Source: Frondihabitans sp. PhB188 (lineage in GTDB: Bacteria; Actinomycetota; Actinomycetes; Actinomycetales; Microbacteriaceae). From it: a stretch of 64,000 bases of DNA. Position numbers and translations under genes: made by a program. The notes under the pieces were generated by a model, which was given only the letters and a program-made list of their open reading frames with translations, was not told the DNA's origin and searched no databases. The stretch spans positions 496,001 through 560,000 of the forward strand of contig NZ_RJUO01000001.1 in assembly GCF_003752365.1 (NCBI RefSeq), read 5' to 3'. Positions within the stretch are counted from its first letter, which is position 1; each line of letters begins with the position of its first letter. Below are positions 46,570-55,311 of this stretch, in pieces.

Positions 46570-46575
46570 TAAGCT
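46570..46575 (+). promoter_or_regulatory. Leaderless -10 candidate, map
   Basis: TAAGCT, 7 nt before the ATG at 46583. Confidence 0.5.
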
Positions 46576-46582
46576 GGATCGC

Positions 46583-47446
46583 ATGCCCCGGGATTCACGC
46601 GGTCACCTGACCCCCGGCCGGATCTCGCCGCAGCGTCCGGTCCCGCCGTCGATCGACCGTCCCGAGTACGTCGGCCACGCCGAGCCCCACGAGACCGGTC
46701 TGGGCGACCTCTACTCCCCCGACGAGATCGAGGCCATCCGCCGCAGCAGCCGCATCGCCGCCGACGCCATCACGGCCGTCGGCGAGGCGATCCGCCCCGG
46801 AGTCACGACCGACGAGCTCGACCGCGTCGGCCACGACTACGTCGTCTCGCACGGGGCGTACCCGTCCACGCTCGGCTACCGCGGCTACCCCAAGTCGGTC
46901 TGCACGTCGGTCAACGAGGTCATCTGCCACGGCATCCCCGACGACACCGTCCTGGAGGACGGCGACCTGATCAACATCGACATCACGGCCTACCTCGACG
47001 GCATGCACGGCGACACGAACCGCACCTTCGTCGTCGGGGAGGGCACCCCGGAGGTCGTCGACCTCGTCGAGCGCACCCGCCTCGCCCTCGAGCGCGGCAT
47101 CAAGGCCGTCGCGCCGGGTCGCGAGGTCAATGTCGTCGGCCGCGCCATCGAGATGTACGCCAAGCGCTTCGGCTACGGCGTCGTCCGCGACTACACCGGG
47201 CACGGCGTCGGCCGGGCGTTCCACTCGGGGCTGATCATCCCTCACTACGACGCTCCGCAGTTCGACGACGTCATGGAGGTCGGCATGGTCTTCACGATCG
47301 AGCCGATGCTGACCCTCGGCGGCATCGACGCCGACATCTGGGGCGACGACTGGACCGTCGCGACCCGCGACCACTCGCTCACCGCGCAGTTCGAGCACAC
47401 GCTCGTCGTCACCGAGCGCGGCGCAGAAGTTCTCACCACCTATTAG
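46583..47446 (+). CDS. map: Methionine aminopeptidase, type I
   Basis: Removes the initiator methionine from nascent proteins with a two-metal centre. The 287-residue product has an N-terminal extension of about 35 residues (MPRDSRGHLTPGRISPQRPV) seen in actinobacterial MetAP-1c. The metal ligands are visible in order: the Asp pair in NIDITAYLDGMHGDTNRTF, His in YTGHGVGRAFH, Glu in FTIEPML and Glu in QFEHTLVV. The ATG at 46583 agrees with the leaderless hexamer. ppgK follows after 22 bases in the same direction, so both may be transcribed together. Confidence 0.95.
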   Translation: MPRDSRGHLTPGRISPQRPVPPSIDRPEYVGHAEPHETGLGDLYSPDEIEAIRRSSRIAADAITAVGEAIRPGVTTDELDRVGHDYVVSHGAYPSTLGYRGYPKSVCTSVNEVICHGIPDDTVLEDGDLINIDITAYLDGMHGDTNRTFVVGEGTPEVVDLVERTRLALERGIKAVAPGREVNVVGRAIEMYAKRFGYGVVRDYTGHGVGRAFHSGLIIPHYDAPQFDDVMEVGMVFTIEPMLTLGGIDADIWGDDWTVATRDHSLTAQFEHTLVVTERGAEVLTTY

Positions 47447-47468
47447 CGTTCAAACGAGAGGCACGACC

Positions 47469-48230
47469 GTGGCAAACAAGGCTGTGGGCATCGACATCGG
47501 CGGCACCGGCATCAAGGGCGCGATCGTCGACGTCGAGACCGGCGAGCTGGTCACCGACCGCATCAAGAAGTCGACCCCGAAGGGCGGCGAGCCCGACGAC
47601 ATCGTCGGCGTCGTCAAGGAGATCCTCGACGAGCTGGGCGACGATGCGAGAGACCTGCACGTCGGCGTCTGCTTCCCGGCGGCGATCATGGACGGCAAGA
47701 CGCTGTCGGCTGCGAACGTGTCGAAGAAGTGGATCGACTTCGAGGCCGAGAAGCTCTTCGAGAGCACGCTCGGTCGCGCTATCCACTTCGTGAACGACGC
47801 CGATGCGGCCGGCTACGCCGAAGCGCGCTACGGCGCCGCGAAGGGCGTCGACGGCCTCGTCATCATGACGACGCTGGGCACGGGCATCGGCACGGCGCTG
47901 ATCAACGACGGCGTGCTGATCGTGAACGCCGAGCTCGGCCACCTCGAGATCGACGGCAAGGACTACGAGACGAAGGCGTCGTTCGCCGCCAAGGAGCGCG
48001 ACGAGCTGTCGTGGAAGCACTGGGCCAAGCGCCTGCAGAAGTACTACTCGCGCCTCGAGGCGCTGCTGTACCCGAAGCTGATCGTCGTCGGCGGCGGAGT
48101 GTCGAAGCAGTACCACGAGTTCCTGCCCCTGCTCAGCCTGCGGGCCGAGATCGTGCCGGCGAAGCTGCGCAACAACGCGGGCATCATGGGTGCCGCCGCT
48201 CTGGCCGCGGAGTCGCAGCCGGAGTTCTGA
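47469..48230 (+). CDS. ppgK: Polyphosphate glucokinase
   Basis: Phosphorylates glucose using polyphosphate or ATP; a ROK-family kinase typical of actinobacteria. The 253-residue protein begins AVGIDIGGTGIKGAIVD, the phosphate-binding motif, with the catalytic aspartate in HFVNDADAAGYAE near 114, MTTLGTGIGTALI near 133, and the polyphosphate glucokinase-type ELGHLEIDGKDYETKAS near 150, where ROK sugar kinases have a zinc motif that is absent here. ATG at 47469 follows GAGAGGC. Tandem 17-bp repeats follow its stop codon, then rnpB on the other strand. Confidence 0.95.
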   Translation: MANKAVGIDIGGTGIKGAIVDVETGELVTDRIKKSTPKGGEPDDIVGVVKEILDELGDDARDLHVGVCFPAAIMDGKTLSAANVSKKWIDFEAEKLFESTLGRAIHFVNDADAAGYAEARYGAAKGVDGLVIMTTLGTGIGTALINDGVLIVNAELGHLEIDGKDYETKASFAAKERDELSWKHWAKRLQKYYSRLEALLYPKLIVVGGGVSKQYHEFLPLLSLRAEIVPAKLRNNAGIMGAAALAAESQPEF

Positions 48231-48239
48231 TCGCTCGAA

Positions 48240-48307
48240 GGGACTTATCTCCCAGAGAGACTGATTTCCCAGGGAGACTGATCTCCCAGGGAGACTGATC
48301 TCCCAGA
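48240..48307. repeat. 17-bp tandem repeat, four units
   Basis: Units at 48240, 48257, 48274 and 48291; the consensus is GAGACTGATCTCCCAGG. Units 3 and 4 differ at one base, unit 1 is the most divergent. Unit junctions make the palindrome CTCCCAGGGAG. It fills the gap between the ppgK stop and the 3' end of rnpB. Confidence 0.92.
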
Positions 48308-48318
48308 GAGATCCGGGG

Positions 48319-48723
48319 GCGAATGGGCCGGCTGCTACGCCGGGTTCTGTCTTGCCGTGCAGCGCCTCTCGGCGCTGCACGGCATGGACGGTCATCTATC
48401 TCGGCGCTACGTTGCCGCAGCGCTCCAGCGGTCTACCCGAGAACTCGGCGAGCCGCCTGAATCGTTCTCTGTCTGACCTTGCTCCGGGCGAGGTTTACCG
48501 AGCCGGCCGGTCACCCGAACCGCTGGTGGTCTCTTACACCACCGTTTCACCCTTACCCCGGCGACCTCCGAAGAGGTGCGCCGTGGCGGTCTGCTTTCTG
48601 TTGCACTGTCTCGCGGGTTGCCCCGGGTGGGTGTTACCCACCGCCCTGCTCTGTGGAGCCCGGACGTTCCTCGGCGCCGCACCCGGAGGTGAGGCGACGC
48701 GACCGTCTTGCCGACCCATTCGC
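48319..48723 (-). ncRNA. rnpB: RNase P RNA, bacterial type A
   Basis: The catalytic RNA that matures tRNA 5' ends. On the minus strand the closing helix P1 pairs GCGAATGGG near the 5' end with CCCATTCGC at the 3' end. The conserved regions appear in order: GAGGAACGTCCGGGCTCC, ACAGAGCAGGG, ACAGAAAGCAGACCGCC, GGTAAGGGTGAAACGGTG, AGAGACCACCAGC, then near the 3' side AGATAGATGACCGTC and ACAGAACCCGGCGTA. The length of about 405 nt and the extra stems are usual for actinobacteria. It lies directly behind the C4-ribbon-type gene. Ends are set from the P1 pairing and may shift a few bases. Confidence 0.97.
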
Positions 48724-48743
48724 GTCACCCAGTCTAGAGGGGT

Positions 48744-49484
48744 TCAGATGCCCGACTCGTCGGTGCGCACCAGGATCGCCTCGCTGTCGGGGCAGAGCAC
48801 GACGTCGTCAGGGGCGGCGGCGCGCACCATGGCCAGGTCGCTGCCGGTCAGCTCCACACCGCTCGCGCTCGACACGCGGGCGCGCAGGTGCGAGGCGCCG
48901 ACTCCGTAGCGCTCGCGCTGGCGTTCGTAAAGGGCCAGGAGGTCCGCAGGAACTCGGCCCGCGAGCGTCGCACGATCGGCCGTGGCCTGCACGCGCTCGC
49001 CCTCCACGACCTCGAGCGACGCATCGCGCGCAGCCTCGAGTGCGGCGCGGGCAGCACCGAGCTCGTCGAGCTCGCCCCGCGTGCCGGCGACGACGCCGTT
49101 CGCCCCTTCGAGCCGCTCCATGACCTCGAGCTCCGTGTCTTCGAGGTCGCTCTTGCGGCCGGCGAGGGCGGCGAGCTCCTGCTCGAGGGCCTGGATGTCT
49201 TTCTGCGACGAGGAGGTCTGCAGGCGCGCGTTGTCGCGCTCGACGCGGGCGTCGACGACGGCGACGTCGGACTCGACGCGGGTCAGCTCGCGCTGGGCCG
49301 CCTCCGAGACGGCCTCCTCGGAGGTGAGGCGGACCCGCAGGGACGCGACCTGCTTCTCGATGTCGGCCAGCTTCGCGTTCTCGGGAAGGGCGCGAGCGCG
49401 GTGCGCGAGCTGCTGCAGAGACGTGTCGAGTCGCTGCAGGTCGAGCAGGAGGGCCTGGTCGGCGGGGCTGGCTGTCAATGGCAT
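48744..49484 (-). CDS. Coiled-coil protein of the C4-type zinc-ribbon family, ribbon degenerate
   Basis: A 246-residue protein: a long coiled coil (about 12-170, many heptads) ahead of a short C-terminal domain. The family normally ends in a four-cysteine zinc ribbon of the form CxxC...VVRCEECGRILVRT. Here the first pair is replaced (RARVSSASGVELTGSD) and the second reads LCPDSEAILVRT, leaving only C231, so zinc binding is not expected. The flanking LAMVRAAAPDDVV is well kept, so the protein is under constraint. ATG at 49484. It lies upstream of rnpB and 41 bases downstream of the Nif3-like gene on the same strand, the usual neighbour of this family. Confidence 0.88.
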   Translation of the reverse strand: MPLTASPADQALLLDLQRLDTSLQQLAHRARALPENAKLADIEKQVASLRVRLTSEEAVSEAAQRELTRVESDVAVVDARVERDNARLQTSSSQKDIQALEQELAALAGRKSDLEDTELEVMERLEGANGVVAGTRGELDELGAARAALEAARDASLEVVEGERVQATADRATLAGRVPADLLALYERQRERYGVGASHLRARVSSASGVELTGSDLAMVRAAAPDDVVLCPDSEAILVRTDESGI

Positions 49485-49524
49485 GGGGTTCTCACTCGGA
49501 TCGTGTGTCGAAAAAGGGGGCGGG

Positions 49525-50337
49525 TCAGCGGACGACCGCGAAGTCCCAGGGGTCGGTGCGGAGCTCGCTCACGGTGATCTCGACGCCGGGCAGCTCGGCG
49601 CGGAGCTCGACGGCCGCCTGCTCGAGCCACAGCCACTCGCTCGCCCAGTGCGAGATGTCGATGAGGGCGGGGCCTCGGCCGAGCAGCATGCGGTCGCGGG
49701 CGTCGGAGGCGGGGTGGTGGCGCAGGTCGCTCGTGATGTACACGTCGGAGGCGACGACCGACGGGTCGTCGAGGAGGGAGTCGCCGGCCCCTCCGCAGAG
49801 GGCGATCGTCTCGACCACGCGGTCGTGGTCGCCGGCGACGCGGACTCCCCCGGCCGTCGGCGGGAGGAAGTCCGAGAGGGCGCGCGCGAGGGCCATGAGG
49901 GTGATCGGCTGCGCGGCGCGACCGACGATCCCGATGCCCGTGTCAGGCGTACTCGCCTCGATGGGACGCTGTCCGGTCAGCCCGAGGCGCGAGGCGATGG
50001 CGCGAGATGTGCCCGTGACGACCACGTCGGCGTTCGTGTGGGCCGCCAGGAGGGCGCAGGATCCCCGGATCAGCCGAGCGATCACGGCGCCCTTCGTCGT
50101 CGACTCCGCCACCGTCGTCACACCGCGGAACAGCAGCGGGTGGTGCACGAGCAGCAGGTCGGCCCCGAGCTCGACGGCCTCGTCGGCGGTGTCGAGCACG
50201 GCGTCGACGGCGAGGTGGATGCGCCGGACCTCCGAAGCGGGATCGCCGACGGCGAGCCCCGGGGAGTCCCAGGAGGAGGCGCCGCTGAGGGGCCAGAGGC
50301 GTTCGACGGCTGCGCCGACGGCATCGAGTGTGACCAC
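49525..50337 (-). CDS. Nif3/YbgI-like dinuclear metal-centre protein (GTP cyclohydrolase 1 type 2 family)
   Basis: A 270-residue hexameric-type metal protein of uncertain activity. The metal-site motifs are LLVHHPLLFRG near 61 and the C-terminal DISHWASEWLWLE near 225, with the H-x3-E arrangement; SYDH-like SWDSPGLAVGDP near 21-33 is the N-terminal signature. GTG at 50337 is chosen because TACGCT stands seven bases upstream, in the same leaderless arrangement as neighbouring genes, and because the longer reading to 50526 lies in the adjacent gene's coding DNA. The family is often next to the coiled-coil zinc-ribbon gene, as here. Confidence 0.92.
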   Translation of the reverse strand: MVTLDAVGAAVERLWPLSGASSWDSPGLAVGDPASEVRRIHLAVDAVLDTADEAVELGADLLLVHHPLLFRGVTTVAESTTKGAVIARLIRGSCALLAAHTNADVVVTGTSRAIASRLGLTGQRPIEASTPDTGIGIVGRAAQPITLMALARALSDFLPPTAGGVRVAGDHDRVVETIALCGGAGDSLLDDPSVVASDVYITSDLRHHPASDARDRMLLGRGPALIDISHWASEWLWLEQAAVELRAELPGVEITVSELRTDPWDFAVVR

Positions 50338-50344
50338 GCCTCCC

Positions 50345-50350
50345 AGCGTA
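50345..50350 (-). promoter_or_regulatory. Leaderless -10 candidate, Nif3-like gene
   Basis: TACGCT, 7 nt before the GTG at 50337; it decides the start codon. Confidence 0.5.
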
Positions 50351-50378
50351 GTCTGCGCGGACCTCGCGCCCAGGACGC

Positions 50379-51695
50379 CTACGACGCCAGCGCGGATTCG
50401 CTCGTGCGGTCCACGACGACGACCACGACGAACGCGAGCACCAGGGCCGCGACGCAGCCGGCGACGACCGACAGGAGCGTGTCGACGCCCTGCACGTTCG
50501 CGAGCGAGAGCAGGTATCCCTGCCACGCGAACTCGGGTGCGGGCGAGGTGACGAGGCCCTCGCCGACGGCCGTGCCGAGGACGAGCCCCGCGACCAGCGC
50601 GGCGCCGGTGCGGCCGGTCGCCGCCCCCGAGGAGCGGAGACGGAGAGCCTGACGGCCCGCGACGATGCCGAGCCAGGCGGCGGCGAGGACGGAGACCGCC
50701 GCCAGGGCGCCGGACACCGCGAGGGGTGCTCCGACGGCGGTGGTGACGATGCCGGCGATCACGACCAGCGCCGCGAGGACGGAGAGGGCGAGAATCGCCG
50801 TGCGCGTCAGCGTGAGCGACGACGGGGCGGGCTTCGCGGCGGCCCGAGAGGCCGGGGCTGCCTCGCCGGGGGTGTCGAGCAGCTCCTCGTCCGAGATGCG
50901 TGCGCGCTCGACGTGCGCGTTAGTGCTCACCGCGGGGTCGGGCACCGTGCCGGCGGGGATGATCGGGGACGACTCGACAACCGGCAGGACGCGCTCGGGC
51001 ACGAGGGCCTCGCCGGTCGGGGCCTGGTCGATCGTGATGAGCACGGGCGGCGGGGACTGCACGATCGAGATGACGGTGGGGCCGGTCTGGATCGGGATGA
51101 CGCCTGTGAAGTGCAGTCGGGTCCGCTCCAGCTCTTCGAGTGCCTCGTCGGTGCCGATCCGCTGGATCTGCGCCTCCCACTCGGCGAAGCGGCGCGCCTC
51201 GGCGAGTCGGAGCTTCATCTGAGCCTGCACGATGCCGATGAGGTCGATGGTCGCGGTGTCGGTGGTGTGGCGCTCGACCAGGGGCACGAGGACGTCGTCG
51301 TCGAGGGACCCGCGCTGAGGCGGAATCGGGTATCCGCGCTCCTCGTCGGTCAGCCCGTCGTCGATCGGCTCGGGGACATCGCCGGGAGCGTACGGAACGG
51401 TCTCTTCGGGGAACGCCTCGTCGGGCGTGGTCTCGTCGGGCTCGGTCTCGCTGGGCCTGGTCTCGCTGGGCCTGGTCTCGTCGGGCTCGGGCGCGACCGG
51501 AGTCGCCGGCGCGGCGTCGTACGCGGACCGCGGCGACCGGGGCACCGTGTCTTCGATGAAGGCGGGATCGTCGTCCGCACGGACGATCGGGACGCCGTCG
51601 GCGGGAGTGTAGATCGCGTGTCGGATCGGGTGCTCGTCAGCGTCCATGATGGCCGTCACCGTCCCCGCCACACTCGATTCCCGCTGGTACTTCAT
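50379..51695 (-). CDS. Large membrane protein of unknown function
   Basis: A 438-residue protein not recognised. The first 300 residues are hydrophilic and acidic with a repetitive stretch near 72-100 (PDETRPSETRPSETEPDETT, five-residue periodic). A helical segment, possibly coiled coil, lies near 150-195 (QMKLRLAEARRFAEWEAQIQ). Four hydrophobic helices occupy the C-terminus (about 302-325, 327-348, 368-385, 408-430). So a large cytosolic N-terminus is anchored by a four-helix membrane part. ATG at 51695; an inner ATG at residue 17 is possible. Divergent from a GH25 gene. Confidence 0.7.
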   Translation of the reverse strand: MKYQRESSVAGTVTAIMDADEHPIRHAIYTPADGVPIVRADDDPAFIEDTVPRSPRSAYDAAPATPVAPEPDETRPSETRPSETEPDETTPDEAFPEETVPYAPGDVPEPIDDGLTDEERGYPIPPQRGSLDDDVLVPLVERHTTDTATIDLIGIVQAQMKLRLAEARRFAEWEAQIQRIGTDEALEELERTRLHFTGVIPIQTGPTVISIVQSPPPVLITIDQAPTGEALVPERVLPVVESSPIIPAGTVPDPAVSTNAHVERARISDEELLDTPGEAAPASRAAAKPAPSSLTLTRTAILALSVLAALVVIAGIVTTAVGAPLAVSGALAAVSVLAAAWLGIVAGRQALRLRSSGAATGRTGAALVAGLVLGTAVGEGLVTSPAPEFAWQGYLLSLANVQGVDTLLSVVAGCVAALVLAFVVVVVVDRTSESALAS

Positions 51696-51889
51696 GGCGG
51701 AATGATATGTGCTCCCTGCCGCCGTCGGCGGGGGGACGCGCCGGGGAGCGGGTTAACCCGCTCGGCTCCGGCGTCAGGCGGTGGCGCGAGGGACTGCCTC
51801 GGGCAGGTCATCCTGCAGACGGGTGGGAACGGAGTGATCCGCGACGTACGCTGAAGACGACCATCGCACCAACGGGGGGGAATCGCTCC

Positions 51890-53512
51890 ATGCACCGTTC
51901 CATTCGTCGCGTCGCCATCGTCGGCCTCGCGAGTCTCGTCGTGTCCGGGTTCGTCGCCGTCGCGGGGGTCGCGCCGGCCGATGCCGCCACCACCGCACCG
52001 ACCGGCATCCGCGGCTTCGACGTCAGCCAGTACCAGGGTGCGATCTCGGACGCCAAGTGGTCGTCGCTCTACAACGGCGCGTACAAGGCGCGGTTCGTGT
52101 ACATCAAGGCCAGCGGCGGCGTCAAGGTCGTCAACGACAACTTCGCTGCGCAGTGGAACGGCTCTCTTAAGGCCGGCTACGTCCGCGGCGCCTATCACCT
52201 TGCCGCCCCGAATGTGGGGACCGCCTCGACGAACGCCGGCCGCGCCGTGCAGCAGGCCGACTACTTCAACTCGCAGAGGTCGAAGACGCCGCAGGGGGCG
52301 CTCTGGTCTCCCGGCGGATCGACTCTGCCGCCGATGCTCGACCTCGAGGTCAACACGAAGGCCCAGCAGCCGGACATCGGTGCCTGCTATGACATGTCGC
52401 AGTCGGAGATGCGATCGTGGATCTCCGCCTTCTCGGCTCAGGTCGCCAAGAACACGACCCGCATCCCAGTCATCTACACCAACGCCGACTTCTGGGCCAG
52501 GTGCGTCGGCAGCTCGACCACCAGCTTCACCGCGAACCCGCTGTTCTTCGCGAAGTACACGTCGAACGCCGCCGCGGGCCCCGGAGCGGTCCCGAAGAAC
52601 TGGGCGGCGTGGTCCCTCTGGCAGTACTCCGACAAGGAATCGCCCTTCCCCGGCGACCAGGACGCCTACAACGGCACGATGACGTCGCTCCGCCTGCTGG
52701 CCGACCCGACGTACCAGTTCACCAACACCCCGACGACGCGCCTCCACGACTACAACGCCGACGGCAAGACCGACATCCTGGCGATCACGTCGACCGGCAC
52801 GCTGTACAACTACCGGGGTGACGGCAAGGGCGCCTTCCTCTCCCCCGCCAACGTGTCGCTCGGCACCGGCATGAACTCGTACAACGCGTTCGCCGCCGTA
52901 GGCAAGGCGACGTCGAGCGGCAACCCGGGCCTCTACGCGCGCGGCACCTCGGGCTCGCTGTACTACTTCCCCGTCAGTCCGAAGGGCTCGCTCGGCACGC
53001 GCGTGACCGCGGCGTCGGGCTGGTCGACCATGACGAAGATCGCGTCGGCGGGTGACTTCAACGGCGACGGCTACGCCGACATCACCGCGGTCGACAAGGT
53101 CGGCGTGCTGTGGCTCTACCTCGGTGACAAGACCGGGAGGTTCAGCGGCCGCGTGCAGCTGGCCTCCGGCTGGAACTCCAAGAACCTGGTCGTCGGCGGC
53201 TCCGACTTCAACGGCGACGGGTACTCCGACCTGCTGGCTCGCGACTCGTCGGGCGGCCTCGCCCTCTACACGCACATTCCGACCGTCGCCGGCCTCGTCA
53301 AGACGACCGTGCCCCAGACCGGCTGGAGCAACTACACGAAGATCTTCACGCCCGGCGACTTCACCGGCGACGGAAATGCCGATCTGATGGCCATCGGCAA
53401 GTCGGGCCAGATGTACGTCTTCCCGGGAAATGGCAGCGTAGAGACCCCGTTCGACGGCCGCAAGGCCGTCGGCACGACGACGAGCTGGGGCTCGCGCACG
53501 TTCATCGGCTGA
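51890..53512 (+). CDS. Secreted GH25 lysozyme with VCBS/FG-GAP repeats
   Basis: A 540-residue exported muramidase-type enzyme. A signal peptide of about 32 residues ends APADA, followed by the GH25 domain (38-265) with D44 in GFDVSQYQG and the DxE pair D151/E153 in MLDLEVN, the catalytic residues of the family. The C-terminal half (about 282-540) consists of FG-GAP/VCBS repeats with DxxxDGxxD motifs: DYNADGKTDI, DFNGDGYADI, DFNGDGYSDL and DFTGDGNADL, each a calcium-loop type sequence. It probably cleaves peptidoglycan outside the cell, with the propeller serving wall or glycan binding. ATG at 51890 is the usual start for the signal peptide. Confidence 0.92.
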   Translation: MHRSIRRVAIVGLASLVVSGFVAVAGVAPADAATTAPTGIRGFDVSQYQGAISDAKWSSLYNGAYKARFVYIKASGGVKVVNDNFAAQWNGSLKAGYVRGAYHLAAPNVGTASTNAGRAVQQADYFNSQRSKTPQGALWSPGGSTLPPMLDLEVNTKAQQPDIGACYDMSQSEMRSWISAFSAQVAKNTTRIPVIYTNADFWARCVGSSTTSFTANPLFFAKYTSNAAAGPGAVPKNWAAWSLWQYSDKESPFPGDQDAYNGTMTSLRLLADPTYQFTNTPTTRLHDYNADGKTDILAITSTGTLYNYRGDGKGAFLSPANVSLGTGMNSYNAFAAVGKATSSGNPGLYARGTSGSLYYFPVSPKGSLGTRVTAASGWSTMTKIASAGDFNGDGYADITAVDKVGVLWLYLGDKTGRFSGRVQLASGWNSKNLVVGGSDFNGDGYSDLLARDSSGGLALYTHIPTVAGLVKTTVPQTGWSNYTKIFTPGDFTGDGNADLMAIGKSGQMYVFPGNGSVETPFDGRKAVGTTTSWGSRTFIG

Positions 53513-53522
53513 CCCCGACGGC

Positions 53523-55256
53523 TCAGGGCCTCGCCCACAGCGAGTTGTCGTAGCGGGCGTCGTTGGCGATGAGCCTCCAGCCGGCGGCTATGCCCGCCGG
53601 CCAGTTCCTGCGCGTGATGACGAGGTCGGTCGTCGGCATCGCGTCGCCGGTGTCGATGACCGGCACGACGGTCGGCGCGAGGAAGAACTGGTACGCGTTC
53701 TGGCTGATCGCGGTGTCGGTGTTGGGGCGAAGAGGATTCCGCCGGACGTCGAACGAGACGGTGGCGCCGGGCTCCTCCTCGACGCGCGGCGCCAGCACGA
53801 ACGCGCTCGCGTAAGAGGAGTAGGCGGGCACGACGGTGCGCGCCTGGCCGACGATCGACCCCGCGAGGGCGAGAGCGACTGCGGCGATCAGCATCCAGGT
53901 CGGGCCGCGCGGGATCCTTCGGAGCACGAGCAGCAGAGCGAGGGCCGCTGCGGCGACGAGCGAGGCCTGCACCGCGGGCACAGTGACCTCGCGGCCGTGG
54001 TGCCAGGTGAACGGCGACAGTCCGAGCACGTTCATGGCGTTCCAGCCGGCCCGGGTCTCGCGCGCGGCGGGCACGGCGGCGGCCGCGAGCAGGCAGTAGG
54101 CCGCGGCGGCGGCGATCAGGGACGCGAGGACCAGGGCCGAGTTCCTGAACCGGTGCCGGGGTCTCAGCCGCACGAGCTGCACGAGCCCCAGGAGGGCGAC
54201 CAGGTCGGTCGCCGGCTGCAGGTACCGGCCGTAGACGAACAGGTCGAGGCGCTCGCTCCGGCCGACGGCGTGGCTCACGTAGGTGACGCCGATGGCGACG
54301 AGGCCCAGGAACGCGACCGCGCCCCACGACGCCCACCCGAACCGGCGCGCCCGCACCTCGGCGACCACGGCCCGCACGCCGAGCAGCACGCCCGGGATCG
54401 CCAGGCCCGCCGTCGCCACCAGCGCGTACCAGGCCTGGCCGCTGCCGCCGAGCGCCGTCGGGCCGGCTTCGCTGCCGAGCAGGCGGGCGATCCCCGTCGA
54501 CTCGCGGGCCGTCGATCCGTAGACCGTGAGCTCGAGATGGCGGTAGACGGCGTAGCCCGCCCCTGCGACGAGCAGGGCGGGGAGGGCGAGGGCGGCGGCG
54601 GCACGCCGGTCCTTGCGGCAGAGGAGGAGGGCTGCCCAGACGAGAGTGGCCGCGACAAGCGGCGCCAGGCGGCCGTGGGTGACGAACGCGGCGCCGGCAA
54701 GGGCACCGGCGGCCGCGAACCAGCGGCGGTCGCCGGTCTTTGCGGCGGCGACGACGGCGAGGGCGGTCGCGGCGACGAGGAGGCCGGCGAAGCTCTCGGC
54801 GAGGGCGAATCCCGCCAGGAGGGCGTGCGCCGGAAGGGCGACGACGGCGCACGCGGCGAGGAGCGACTGCCCGGTCGTGAGACCGAGGCGTCGGCCGAGG
54901 AGCGCGAGCACGGGGATCGTCGCGACCTGCGACAGCGCCGAGAGCACGACCGCGCCCTGGTACATCGCCAGCGGGTCGCGGAACGCCCACCACAGCGGCA
55001 CCAGCACGAACGACCAGCCCGGGTAGTACGAGCCGGCGTCGAGCTGGAGGTGCGGCCCCCCGGCCAGCGCGATGGCGTTGGCGAGGTAGCCGATCTCGTC
55101 GCCGAAGAACACCGGCGAGCTGCGCGTCGCCCCGAGGAACAGCAGGAGCGCGACCGTCACCGTCACGGCCGACACGGCCGCCGTCGTCTCGAGGCGCAGT
55201 CGACGTCGGCGCGGCGCGGCGGCCTCCGCCGGCGTGCTGCTCTCGACGGTGGTCAC
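53523..55256 (-). CDS. GT-C type membrane glycosyltransferase (GT39-like), function unknown
   Basis: A 577-residue polytopic protein with 10-12 transmembrane helices. The first outside loop has FFGDEIGYLANAIALAG, the acidic-pair signature of polyprenyl-phosphate-sugar-using GT-C enzymes; a periplasmic C-terminal domain of about 100 residues follows the last helix. The acceptor is unknown; in actinobacteria similar enzymes modify wall glycans or proteins. GTG at 55256 is used: TAGGGT stands seven bases before it. A longer in-frame reading to 55427 was rejected because it runs through the tRNA gene. Convergent with the GH25 gene, stop codons ten bases apart. Confidence 0.82.
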   Translation of the reverse strand: MTTVESSTPAEAAAPRRRRLRLETTAAVSAVTVTVALLLFLGATRSSPVFFGDEIGYLANAIALAGGPHLQLDAGSYYPGWSFVLVPLWWAFRDPLAMYQGAVVLSALSQVATIPVLALLGRRLGLTTGQSLLAACAVVALPAHALLAGFALAESFAGLLVAATALAVVAAAKTGDRRWFAAAGALAGAAFVTHGRLAPLVAATLVWAALLLCRKDRRAAAALALPALLVAGAGYAVYRHLELTVYGSTARESTGIARLLGSEAGPTALGGSGQAWYALVATAGLAIPGVLLGVRAVVAEVRARRFGWASWGAVAFLGLVAIGVTYVSHAVGRSERLDLFVYGRYLQPATDLVALLGLVQLVRLRPRHRFRNSALVLASLIAAAAAYCLLAAAAVPAARETRAGWNAMNVLGLSPFTWHHGREVTVPAVQASLVAAAALALLLVLRRIPRGPTWMLIAAVALALAGSIVGQARTVVPAYSSYASAFVLAPRVEEEPGATVSFDVRRNPLRPNTDTAISQNAYQFFLAPTVVPVIDTGDAMPTTDLVITRRNWPAGIAAGWRLIANDARYDNSLWARP

Positions 55257-55263
55257 GTGCGGC

Positions 55264-55269
55264 ACCCTA
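55264..55269 (-). promoter_or_regulatory. Leaderless -10 candidate, GT-C gene
   Basis: TAGGGT, 7 nt before the GTG at 55256. Confidence 0.5.
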
Positions 55270-55311
55270 GCGGGTGCGGGTGGCGGGGCGTGGCACTGAC
55301 GGGTGCGGGGG

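Noticed and set aside
48240-48307. Possible CRISPR array
   Set aside because: The 17-bp units are directly adjacent without spacers and no cas gene is near.
47433-48395. 320-residue frame antisense to ppgK that would translate the 17-bp repeats
   Set aside because: It is the shadow of ppgK and enters rnpB; the repetitive peptide is a by-product.
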